A stretch of DNA of 64,000 bases from Jannaschia formosa (lineage in GTDB: Bacteria > Pseudomonadota > Alphaproteobacteria > Rhodobacterales > Rhodobacteraceae). Position numbers and translations under genes: made by a program. Numbering within the stretch: position 1 is the first letter of the stretch; each line of letters begins with the position of its first letter. A model generated the notes under the pieces. The model made no database searches. It was not told the origin of the DNA and saw only the letters and a list, made by a program, of their open reading frames with translations. The DNA lies in the NCBI RefSeq assembly GCF_003340555.1, contig NZ_QPLJ01000001.1, forward strand, positions 186,001 through 250,000, written 5' to 3'. This document shows positions 41,529 through 49,120 of the stretch, in pieces.

Positions 41529-42158
41529 ATGAAACAGCTCATCCTCGCCACCCTCGCCCTCGCGCCGCTGCCCGCCGCCGCCGAGATGCAGACCGCCTAC
41601 GTCGCCGGCGGCTGCTTCTGGTGCGTCGAGGCCGACTTCGAATCGGTCGAGGGCGTCGGCGACGTCGTCTCCGGCTTCACCGGGGGCACGACGCCCGATC
41701 CCGTCTACCGCCGCTCCGGCGATCATATCGAGGCGGTGCGGATTCCCTTCGACGACGAGGTCGTCTCCTACCGCCAGATCTACGACCTGTTCCTGCGCTC
41801 CATTGACCCGCTCGACGCGGGCGGCCAGTTCTGCGACCGGGGCCTCGAATACACCACCGCCATCTGGGTCGAGACGCCCGAGCAGCGAGAGGCTGCCGAG
41901 GCCGCCATCGCCGCCGCCGAGGCGGAACTGGGGCAGGAGATCGTGACCCCCGTCTACGAAGCGTCCGAGTTCTATCCCGTCGATGCCTACCACCAGGACT
42001 ATTACAAGTCCGACGACCGCCTGGGCGTCACCTCTGTCGGCCTCTTCGTCACCAAGGCCGATGCCTACAAGCGTTACCGCGCCGGCTGCGGTCGAGACGA
42101 GCGCGTGCGGCAGGTCTGGGGCGACGACGCGCCCTTCGTCGGCGACACCGGAAGCTGA
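41529..42158 (+). CDS. msrA: Exported peptide-methionine (S)-S-oxide reductase
   Basis: This 209-residue enzyme reduces methionine S-sulfoxide. Residues 1-18 form a signal peptide ([18 protein letters not shown]), so it acts in the periplasm, not the cytoplasm as most MsrA do. The catalytic Cys29 is in GGCFWC, and Cys32 and two further cysteines (GGQFCDRG and RAGCGRD) could resolve the disulfide. No msrB or msrPQ gene is nearby, so its electron donor is unknown. Confidence 0.94.
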   Translation: MKQLILATLALAPLPAAAEMQTAYVAGGCFWCVEADFESVEGVGDVVSGFTGGTTPDPVYRRSGDHIEAVRIPFDDEVVSYRQIYDLFLRSIDPLDAGGQFCDRGLEYTTAIWVETPEQREAAEAAIAAAEAELGQEIVTPVYEASEFYPVDAYHQDYYKSDDRLGVTSVGLFVTKADAYKRYRAGCGRDERVRQVWGDDAPFVGDTGS

Positions 42159-42164
42159 CGGCCC

Positions 42165-42485
42165 CTACCGCCGCTTCCACCCCCGGCGCGCGCCCGGCGT
42201 TCTGGAATGGAAGTCGGCGGGCCGCTTGCGCACCCAGCGGATGAACTTCTCGAGCCGCGGATGCGTCCGGAGCGCCTCGGGCGTGTTCCACAGCCGCGCC
42301 AGCTCCGCCTCCGAGGCGCTGGCGTGGATCTCGTTGTGGCAGATCTGGTGGACCAGCACCGTCGGCCCGCCCTTCCCGCCGCGCAGCTTCGGGACGAGGT
42401 GATGGAGGCTCTGCGGCGTCCCCGGCAGGACCGGGCGCTCGCAGAGCGCGCAAAGGGGATGGTCCGAAGCGTCGGCATCTGACAT
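42165..42485 (-). CDS. Small HNH nuclease-like protein
   Basis: This 106-residue protein has Cys12 and Cys15 (CALC), His28/His29 (LHHLVP), His46, Cys49, His50, Asn51 and His54 (HQICHNEIH). This is the HNH pattern with a zinc-finger frame as in McrA-like proteins. Its start codon overlaps that of the opposite-strand flavoprotein gene (CATG at 42483-42486). It converges on msrA. The role is unknown; housekeeping repair or a phage-derived remnant are both possible. Confidence 0.8.
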   Translation of the reverse strand: MSDADASDHPLCALCERPVLPGTPQSLHHLVPKLRGGKGGPTVLVHQICHNEIHASASEAELARLWNTPEALRTHPRLEKFIRWVRKRPADFHSRTPGARRGWKRR

Positions 42486-43665
42486 GCCCCGAAGGATGGA
42501 GCCCGAGACCCCGAAGCCAAGCGTCGCCGTCATCGGCGCCGGCCCCGCGGGGCTTATGGCTGCCGAGGCGGCCGCCGCGGCGGGGGCGGAGGTCACGATC
42601 CACGACCACATGCCCAGCCCCGCGCGCAAGCTGCTGATGGCGGGGAAGTCCGGGCTGAACGTGACCCATGCCGGCCCCGGCTTCGCGGCGCGCTACGGCT
42701 GCCGGCCGCTGGCACGCCTGGTCGAGGCGTTCGGCCCGGAGGACGTCCGCGCCTGGATGGACGGGCTTGGCCAGTCCAGCTTCGCAGGCTCCACCGGCCG
42801 CGTCTTTCCGCACGCCATGAAGGCCTCGCCCCTTCTTCGCGCCTGGCTCGCGCGGCTCGACGGGTTCGGCGTGACGCTCCGCCGCCGGTCCCGCTGGACC
42901 GGCTGGGAGGGCACCGCGCTCACCTTCGCAGACGGCACGCGCGCCGCGCCGGACGCGACGGTTCTCGCGCTGGGCGGCGCGTCCTGGCGGCGCCTCGGCT
43001 CCGACGGCGCCTGGGCGGCCCTGTCCGAACTCGCCCCGCTCACCGCCCCCTTCGCGCCGTCGAATGTCGGGCTGGCCGTGGCGTGGTCCGCGCACATGAC
43101 CCTCCATTTCGGCGCGCCGTTGAAGAACGTCGCGCTGATCGTCGGCGACCGCACCCATCGCGGCGAGATCACGCTCTCCGCCAAAGGGCTGGAGGGCGGC
43201 GGCCTCTACCCCCACACCCCCGCCTTCCGCGCAGGCGCCCGGCTCGCGCTCGACCTCAAGCCGGACCTGACGGAGGCGCAGATCCGCGACCGCCTGGAGC
43301 GGCAGGGCAAGCGCAGCGCCAAGGACCGGCTCCGCCGCGCGCTGCGCCTCACGGACGCCCAGATCGCCCTGATGCAGGAGGTCGCGCGCCCCCTGCCCGC
43401 CGACCTGGCCCCGCTGGTCAAGCATCTGCCGATCCCGCACACGGGCCTGCGCCCGATGGACGAGGCGATCTCGACGGCGGGCGGCCTGCGCTGGGACGCG
43501 CTCGACGAGTCGCTGATGCTGCGAGAGCGCCCCGGCACCTTCGCCGCGGGAGAAATGCTCGACTGGGAGGCACCGACCGGCGGCTGGCTCCTGACGGCCT
43601 GCCTCGCGACCGGACGCCACGCAGGCGAGGCCGCGGCCGCCTGGGCTCTGCGCGCTCCGAAGTGA
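42484..43665 (+). CDS. BaiN/HI0933-family NAD(P)/FAD-dependent oxidoreductase
   Basis: This 393-residue flavoprotein has the FAD motif GAGPAG (18-23) and the family signature ARKLLMAGKSGLNVTHA (about 41-57). The C-terminal GGLRWDALDESLMLRERPGTFAAGEMLDWEAPTGGWLL matches TIGR03862-type flavoproteins. The substrate is unknown. The ATG at 42484 overlaps the divergent HNH start, while ATG 42496 would be free of overlap; neither has a strong ribosome site. Confidence 0.9.
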   Translation: MPRRMEPETPKPSVAVIGAGPAGLMAAEAAAAAGAEVTIHDHMPSPARKLLMAGKSGLNVTHAGPGFAARYGCRPLARLVEAFGPEDVRAWMDGLGQSSFAGSTGRVFPHAMKASPLLRAWLARLDGFGVTLRRRSRWTGWEGTALTFADGTRAAPDATVLALGGASWRRLGSDGAWAALSELAPLTAPFAPSNVGLAVAWSAHMTLHFGAPLKNVALIVGDRTHRGEITLSAKGLEGGGLYPHTPAFRAGARLALDLKPDLTEAQIRDRLERQGKRSAKDRLRRALRLTDAQIALMQEVARPLPADLAPLVKHLPIPHTGLRPMDEAISTAGGLRWDALDESLMLRERPGTFAAGEMLDWEAPTGGWLLTACLATGRHAGEAAAAWALRAPK

Positions 43666-43994
43666 CCGGGGATCGGGCTTGGCGCTCGCCTTCCGACAGT
43701 GACCCCCTCGCACGACGCGGTGGGCCCGACCCCGCAGCGATAGGCAGGGCCGCCCTCTCCGGGGCTTCGTCCTGCCATCGAAGGCGCGGCCGGAGGCCCG
43801 GCCGGGCGAGGCTCGATACCCCGCCCCGGCCGGGCCCCCGCTTGCACGCCGCGCGCCCGCCGGCCTATAGCGCCGGACGACAAGGCCGGCCCGAAAGGAC
43901 CCTGCCGGGCGTCGCACTCCCGGGACTGTTCCGGGACAGCCTCGCTCGATCAGATCGTCCGACGCCTTGGAACCGGGCGCGACAGGGGGGACGC
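43666..43994. other. 329-base gap before proC
   Basis: No gene is supported. The region holds two copies of the palindrome CCCGGCCGGGC (43797-43807 and 43825-43835) that may form long stem-loops behind the flavoprotein gene. A GGGGGG run just before proC serves as its ribosome site. I did not find convincing promoter boxes. Confidence 0.45.
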
Positions 43995-44786
43995 ATGGAC
44001 TTCACCGAGACAAACGCGCGCGGCGTCGTGCTGCTGGGCTGCGGCAAGATGGGCTCCGCGATGCTGGCGGGATGGCTGGACCGGGGCCTCGATCCCGGCG
44101 CCGTGACGGTCATCGACCCCGCGCCCTCCGAGTGGCTGCGCGGCACAGGCGTGCGGCTCGACGGCCCGCTTCCCGCCTCCCCGGCGATCACTGTCGTCGC
44201 GGTCAAGCCGCAGATGATGGCCGAGGCCCTGCCGGCCCTGCGCGGCCTCACCGATACGCTGTTCCTGACCGTCGCGGCGGGCACGCCGGTCGCGGCCTAC
44301 GAGGCGGCCCTGGGCGACATCCGCCTGATCCGCGCCATGCCCAACACCCCCGCCGCCATCGGTCAGGGCATCACGGCGATCGTCGGCAACGGGGCGGCGA
44401 CCGAGGCCGATCTCGCCATGGCCGAGGCCTTCCTTTCGGCCGTGGGCGAGGTCGTGCGCCTCTCGTCCGAGGACCAGATGGATGCCGTCACCGGCCTTTC
44501 TGGGTCCGGCCCGGCCTATGTCTTTCACATGATCGAGGCGATGACCGAAGCCGGCATCGCCCAGGGCCTCGCGCCGGATCTGGCCCTGCGGCTCGCCCGC
44601 GCGACCGTGGCCGGGGCCGGACAACTTGCGATGACCGGCGAGGACCCGGCCCAGCTGCGCCGCAACGTCACCTCGCCGAACGGGACGACCCAGGCGGGGC
44701 TAGAGGTGCTGATGCCCGAGCTGCCGGACCTGATGGCGCGCACCGTCGCCGCCGCCGCCGACCGCTCGCGGGAGCTTCGGGGATGA
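43995..44786 (+). CDS. proC: Pyrroline-5-carboxylate reductase
   Basis: This 263-residue enzyme makes proline with NAD(P)H. The Rossmann motif GCGKMGSAM is at about 15-23. AVKPQ, the AMPNTPAAIGQG segment and the signature SGSGPAYVFHMIEAM follow. Start and length are normal. It heads a four-gene run with overlaps (proC, csaA, hydroxyacid dehydrogenase, ogt). Confidence 0.96.
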   Translation: MDFTETNARGVVLLGCGKMGSAMLAGWLDRGLDPGAVTVIDPAPSEWLRGTGVRLDGPLPASPAITVVAVKPQMMAEALPALRGLTDTLFLTVAAGTPVAAYEAALGDIRLIRAMPNTPAAIGQGITAIVGNGAATEADLAMAEAFLSAVGEVVRLSSEDQMDAVTGLSGSGPAYVFHMIEAMTEAGIAQGLAPDLALRLARATVAGAGQLAMTGEDPAQLRRNVTSPNGTTQAGLEVLMPELPDLMARTVAAAADRSRELRG

Positions 44787-45115
44787 TCTCCTTTGATGAC
44801 TTCCTGAAGGTCGACATCCGCGTGGGCACCGTCACCCGCGCCGAGCCCTTCCCCGAGGCGCGCAAGCCCGCGATCAAGATGTGGATCGATTTCGGTGGCG
44901 AGTTGGGCGAGCGCAAGACTTCCGCCCAGGTCACGGCGCATTACACGCCCGAGGCGCTGGTCGGCCGGCAGGTCCTGGCCGTGGTCAACTTCCCGCCCCG
45001 CCAGATCGGCCCCTTCATGTCCGAGGTGCTGGTCCTCGGCCTGCCCGACGCCGAGGGCGAGATCGTCCTCCTCTCTCCCGACCAGCCGGTGCCCGATGGA
45101 GGGCGGATGCATTGA
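44783..45115 (+). CDS. csaA: CsaA-type tRNA-binding protein
   Basis: This 110-residue OB-fold protein begins FDDFLKVDIRVGTVTRAEPFPEARKPA and has the NFPPRQIGPFMSEVLVLG core. CsaA dimers bind tRNA and have chaperone-like export activity in Bacillus; the bacterial role is not settled. It overlaps proC by four bases and the following gene by TTGA. Confidence 0.92.
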   Translation: MISFDDFLKVDIRVGTVTRAEPFPEARKPAIKMWIDFGGELGERKTSAQVTAHYTPEALVGRQVLAVVNFPPRQIGPFMSEVLVLGLPDAEGEIVLLSPDQPVPDGGRMH

Positions 45116-46053
45116 AGCTCCACGTCTCTCGCGCCCTGCCCGACAGCGTCATGGAGGCGGCCCGCGCCCGCTTCGAGGTCACGACCCGCGACACCACGCA
45201 GCCGATGGATCTCGACGAGGTCCGCGATGCCCTCGCGACCCATGACGTGCTGCTGCCGACGCTCGCCGACGCGCTCGGCGCCGATGCCTATACCGGCGAG
45301 ATCCGGGCGAAGGGACTCGCGAATTTCGGCGTGGGCTACAACCATATCGACGTCGCCGCCGCCCGCGCGGCGGGCCTCGTCGTCACCAACACGCCCGGCG
45401 CGGTGACCGACGCCACCGCCGACATCGCGATGACCCTGATCCTGATGACCGCCCGCCGGGCCGGCGAGGGGGAACGCCTCCTGCGTGCCGGCGACTGGCA
45501 CGGCTGGCACCCGACGCAGATGCTCGGGATGCACGTCACCGGCAGGACGCTGGGCGTGATCGGCATGGGCCGGATCGGCCAGGCCATCGCCCGGCGCTGC
45601 CATGCCGGTTTCGGGATGGAGGTCGTGTTTCACAACCGGTCCGAGAAGCATGTCGAGGGCGCGCGCCAGCTCGCCAGCGTGGCGGAGGTCTGCGCCGCCG
45701 CCGATATCGTCGTCGTCGCCGCCCCGGCCACGCCGGAGACCTATCACCTGATCGACGCTGCCGCGCTCGCCGCCATGCGGCCCCACGCGATCCTCGTCAA
45801 CATCGCCCGCGGCGATCTCGTCGACGAGGCGGCCCTGATCGACGCGCTGGAGGCCGGGCGCATCGCCGGCGCCGGGCTCGACGTGTACGAGCGGGAACCG
45901 CATGTCCCCGACGCCCTGCGCGCGCTCCAGAACGTCACCCTCCTCCCCCATCTCGGCACCGCCGCGCTGGAGGTGCGGGAGGCGATGGGCCGCATGGCGC
46001 TCGACAACGCCATCGCCATCGCCGAGGGGCGAGAGCCGCCCAACCCGGTGTGA
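45112..46053 (+). CDS. D-2-hydroxyacid dehydrogenase (D-glycerate dehydrogenase type)
   Basis: The product has 313 residues from a TTG at 45112 overlapping the csaA stop. The NAD motif GVIGMGRIGQ is at 148-157. The catalytic triad Arg233 (NIARGDL), Glu262 (YEREP) and His280 (LPHLGTA) is intact. It reduces a glyoxylate- or hydroxypyruvate-like 2-oxoacid by family. The TTG start is supported by coupling to csaA; no ATG would give a full N-terminus. Confidence 0.9.
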   Translation: MKLHVSRALPDSVMEAARARFEVTTRDTTQPMDLDEVRDALATHDVLLPTLADALGADAYTGEIRAKGLANFGVGYNHIDVAAARAAGLVVTNTPGAVTDATADIAMTLILMTARRAGEGERLLRAGDWHGWHPTQMLGMHVTGRTLGVIGMGRIGQAIARRCHAGFGMEVVFHNRSEKHVEGARQLASVAEVCAAADIVVVAAPATPETYHLIDAAALAAMRPHAILVNIARGDLVDEAALIDALEAGRIAGAGLDVYEREPHVPDALRALQNVTLLPHLGTAALEVREAMGRMALDNAIAIAEGREPPNPV

Positions 46054-46523
46054 TCCGGGCGACCACGATCGACGCGCCGATCGGCGCGATCCTGCTGGCG
46101 GGCGGCGAGGCGCTCACCCATCTCCGCTTCCCCGGTCACGGCCCCGATCCCCTCTGGCGCCCGGAACCCGGCGCCTTCCCCGAGGCCCGGCGCCAACTCG
46201 CCGCCTATTTCGCCGGCGAGCTGACAACCTTCACCCTCGACCTCGCGCCCGAGGGCACCCCCTTCCAGCGCCGCGTCTGGAAGGCTCTGCGCGCCATCCC
46301 GCAGGGGCGAACCGCGACCTACGGCGAGATCGCCGCCGCCATCGGCCAGCCCGGCGCCACCCAGGCCGTCGGCCGCGCCAACGGCGCGAACCCGATCCCG
46401 ATCCTCATCCCCTGCCACCGCGTCGTCGCCGCGGACGGCATCGGCGGCTTCTCCGGCCCGCCCGAGATCAAGCACGCCCTGCTGGCGCTGGAAGGAGCGG
46501 AGCGCCAGCCGCGCCTGCTCTGA
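46050..46523 (+). CDS. ogt: Methylated-DNA--protein-cysteine methyltransferase
   Basis: This 157-residue suicide repair protein removes alkyl groups from O6-alkylguanine. The acceptor is Cys122 in IPCHRVV; the DNA-binding RANGANPIPILIPCHR segment precedes it. A GTG start overlaps the previous stop (GTGA). It lacks the Ada regulatory domain and so is the constitutive Ogt type. Confidence 0.94.
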   Translation: MIRATTIDAPIGAILLAGGEALTHLRFPGHGPDPLWRPEPGAFPEARRQLAAYFAGELTTFTLDLAPEGTPFQRRVWKALRAIPQGRTATYGEIAAAIGQPGATQAVGRANGANPIPILIPCHRVVAADGIGGFSGPPEIKHALLALEGAERQPRLL

Positions 46524-46563
46524 CGGCTTTCCCTCCCCCGCGGGCCCGCGCTACACCCGGGCC

Positions 46564-47502
46564 ATGACAACCCGCATCCTCTTCGCCGCCTCTTCCGAGA
46601 GCTGGGCCGCCTACCGCTCCGTTCTTCCCGCCGCGCTCGACGCCGAGGGCGTCCCGCACGAGATCGTCACGCTCCACGACGCGCCGGACCCGGCAACCAT
46701 CGACTGGGTGGTCTACGCCCCCTCCTCGCCGCTCCAGGACTTCACGCCCTACACCCGACTCAAGGGCGTGCTGAACCTCTGGGCCGGGGTCGAGGACGTG
46801 GAGGGGAACCGGACGCTGACGGCGCCCTTGGCCCGCATGGTCGATCCGGACCTGACGCAGGGCATGGTCGAATGGGTGACGGGCCATGTGCTGCGCCATC
46901 ACCTCGAGATGGACAAGCATATCCACGGCGCCGCCTGGGACGCGACGCCGCCGCCGCTCGCCCGCGACCGCCCGGTCGCGATGCTGGGGCTGGGCGTGCT
47001 TGGCGCCGCCTGCGCCGGGACGCTGGCGGGTCTCGGATTCCCGGTGACCGGCTGGTCGCGAAGCAAGAAGCATATCGCAGGTGTCCGCTCGCTCACCGGC
47101 GAGGACGGCCTGCGCGAGGCGCTGTCGGGCGCCGAGATCGTGGTGCTGCTGACGCCGCACACCCGCTCGACCGAAAACCTGCTGAACGCGGAACGGCTCG
47201 CCTGGATGCGCGACGGCGCGGTCCTGCTGAACCCGGGGCGCGGGGCGCTGATCGACGACGCGGCGCTGCTCGAGGCCCTGCCCCGGCTGGGCCACGCCAC
47301 GCTCGACGCCTTCCGGCGGGAGCCGCTGCCGCAGGACGATCCCTACTGGTCCCATCCGAAGGTCACGGTGACGCCGCATATCGCCTCGACCACCCGTCCG
47401 GGCAGCGCGGCCCGCACCATCGCCGAGAACATCGCCCGGGGCGAACGGGGCGAGCCGCTCCTGCATCTCGTCGACCGCAGCGAGGCGCTGGCAGCCGAGT
47501 AG
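46564..47502 (+). CDS. ghrA: Glyoxylate/hydroxypyruvate reductase A
   Basis: This 312-residue NAD(P)H-dependent reductase acts on glyoxylate and hydroxypyruvate. It shows the GhrA pattern: NLWAGVEDV near residue 71, MLGLGVLGAACAGTLAGLGFPVTGWSRS (cofactor binding, about 140-167), NPGRGALIDDAALLEAL and the HIASTTRP C-terminus. A second 2-hydroxyacid dehydrogenase lies three genes upstream. A hairpin repeat separates it from holA. Confidence 0.92.
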   Translation: MTTRILFAASSESWAAYRSVLPAALDAEGVPHEIVTLHDAPDPATIDWVVYAPSSPLQDFTPYTRLKGVLNLWAGVEDVEGNRTLTAPLARMVDPDLTQGMVEWVTGHVLRHHLEMDKHIHGAAWDATPPPLARDRPVAMLGLGVLGAACAGTLAGLGFPVTGWSRSKKHIAGVRSLTGEDGLREALSGAEIVVLLTPHTRSTENLLNAERLAWMRDGAVLLNPGRGALIDDAALLEALPRLGHATLDAFRREPLPQDDPYWSHPKVTVTPHIASTTRPGSAARTIAENIARGERGEPLLHLVDRSEALAAE

Positions 47503-47531
47503 GCGCGCGGCGCCCTGCCCTTCGATGCTCC

Positions 47532-47580
47532 GGAAATATGCCCGCCGGAGGCCGGCGCGCCGGATCGACCCGGCGCGCCG
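47532..47580 (+). repeat. Dispersed intergenic hairpin repeat, copy 3
   Basis: The core AAATATGCCCGCCGGAGGC lies at 47534-47552. It is followed by two GGCGCGCC palindromes that pair with each other across about seven bases. It lies between the convergent ghrA and holA genes and could act as a two-way terminator. Confidence 0.6.
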
Positions 47581-47634
47581 ACATTTCAGTGCCTGCACCT
47601 CCCGACCCCACGCCGGAGCGTCGCCTGCGCCCCC

Positions 47635-48633
47635 TCAGCCGCGGCCCATCATCGCCAGCTTGATGAGCGCCCGCTCCATCACCGCCATCCCCGGGGCCCG
47701 CGAGGCGGAGCGCAGCGTCAGGTCCGTCTCCATCAGCAGCGCCAGCGCCGCCTCCAGCCGGCGCGCGCCCCAGGCGCGGACCTGACGCTCCATGGCATCG
47801 CGACGGGGGCCGTAGACCGGCGGGCGCAACCCGCCGACCCCGCCCGAGACCGCCGCCATGTGGAGCTGCTGGAAATGCCGCGTCGCCTGAATCACCAGCG
47901 TCACCGGCGTCACCCCCTGCCCGGAGAGCCGCGCGATCAGCGGGCCGATGGTGGGGGCGCGGCCCTCGGCGGCGGCGGCGATCACCTCGTCGGCATCGGC
48001 GTCCACGGTCGCGGGCGCCATCAGGCGCACCTCCTCCGGCCCCACCTCCGCCCCCCCGGCATAGAGCGCGATCTTGGTCAGCACCTGCCGGAAATCGCCG
48101 GGGTCGAGCTGCGCCGCAAGCGCCTCGACCCCGCGGCGGCCCTCGGGACTGAGCGAGAGGTTCTCGGCGGCGATGGCGGCCTCGATCTCCTCGGGGCCCA
48201 TCGGGTCGTCATAGAGCCCGATCGCCACCGCCGAGCCATGCGCCTCGAAGGCCTTGCGCAGCGCCGAGGTCTTCTTCAGCGCCCCCGCCGTGACAACCAG
48301 CGCGGCGTCGCCCTCCGCCCATTCGCTCAGCGCCGAGAGGACCGGGGGGGCCTGCTGATCGGTCACGCCATCGACGAAGACCACCCGGGGCCCCGGGAAG
48401 AAGCCGACCGCCTTCAGCGCGTCCAGCACCGAGGCCGGGTCGGACTTCGCCTCTGCCCCCGTCATCCGGCTCAGCCGCATCTCGGATTCGGCCTCGGGGC
48501 CGGCCAGCGCGGCGATCAGCTCCTGCCGCTTCAGCGCCACGCGCATCGCGTCGGCCCCGTGGATCAGCGCCCCGGCCGTCCGGGGATCGGGCTTTGCAAA
48601 GAATCGCGCGGCCTGCGCGCCGCGCAGGTTCAC
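47635..48633 (-). CDS. holA: DNA polymerase III subunit delta
   Basis: The product has 332 residues. The GTG at 48633 is used because it gives the usual VNLRGAQAARFFAKPDPRTAGALIHG start behind a GAAGGT ribosome site; a longer reading to 48684 runs into lptE. HolA is the clamp-loader wrench that opens the beta clamp. The C-terminal RLEAALALLMETDLTLRSASRAPGMAVMERALIKLAM is typical. It is ten bases after the lptE stop, the last gene of leuS-lptE-holA. Confidence 0.94.
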   Translation of the reverse strand: MNLRGAQAARFFAKPDPRTAGALIHGADAMRVALKRQELIAALAGPEAESEMRLSRMTGAEAKSDPASVLDALKAVGFFPGPRVVFVDGVTDQQAPPVLSALSEWAEGDAALVVTAGALKKTSALRKAFEAHGSAVAIGLYDDPMGPEEIEAAIAAENLSLSPEGRRGVEALAAQLDPGDFRQVLTKIALYAGGAEVGPEEVRLMAPATVDADADEVIAAAAEGRAPTIGPLIARLSGQGVTPVTLVIQATRHFQQLHMAAVSGGVGGLRPPVYGPRRDAMERQVRAWGARRLEAALALLMETDLTLRSASRAPGMAVMERALIKLAMMGRG

Positions 48634-48643
48634 GACCCGACCT

Positions 48644-49120
48644 TCATGGCACGTCCGAGGCCAGCAGCCGCGCGACGACCGCATCGGCCAGGATCACGGC
48701 AAGACGCTGCTCTGCGTCCTGCTCCGACTCGAGCGTCGAGATGGTCGAGCCGGTCGCCGAATAGCTGGTGAAGCTCGTCTCCACGCCCGTCAGGACCGGC
48801 TCGTCGGCGCCCATGGGGATCAGCGACCAGGCCAGCCTTCCCTCAATGTTGAACCGCGTGATCGTATTCTCGTCGTCGATGGCCAGCTCCCGCTCCTGCG
48901 TGGTCAGCACCCAGTTGAGGGCGTAGCGGGGCGCGTCCGGCAGGCCGAGCCGTTCCTCGAACCGGGTGACGAAGTCGAAGCCGAACTCCGTGTCCGGGTC
49001 TGCCACGCGGATCGCGCCGCGCAGGCCATCTGCGGCGCCGCCCGGCCCGTAGGCCGGCGTGAAGCCGCAGCCGGCCAGCGCCAGCGCCGACAGGATCAGG
49101 CCGCGCCTAGACCACCACAT
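48644..49120 (-). CDS. lptE: LPS assembly lipoprotein LptE
   Basis: This 158-residue outer-membrane lipoprotein forms the plug of the LptD channel that places lipopolysaccharide on the surface. The lipobox LALAGC puts the lipidated cysteine at residue 18. The mature part (FTPAYGPGG, then [16 protein letters not shown]) matches the alphaproteobacterial LptE type. It overlaps the leuS end by 14 bases and precedes holA, a conserved order. Confidence 0.93.
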   Translation of the reverse strand: MWWSRRGLILSALALAGCGFTPAYGPGGAADGLRGAIRVADPDTEFGFDFVTRFEERLGLPDAPRYALNWVLTTQERELAIDDENTITRFNIEGRLAWSLIPMGADEPVLTGVETSFTSYSATGSTISTLESEQDAEQRLAVILADAVVARLLASDVP

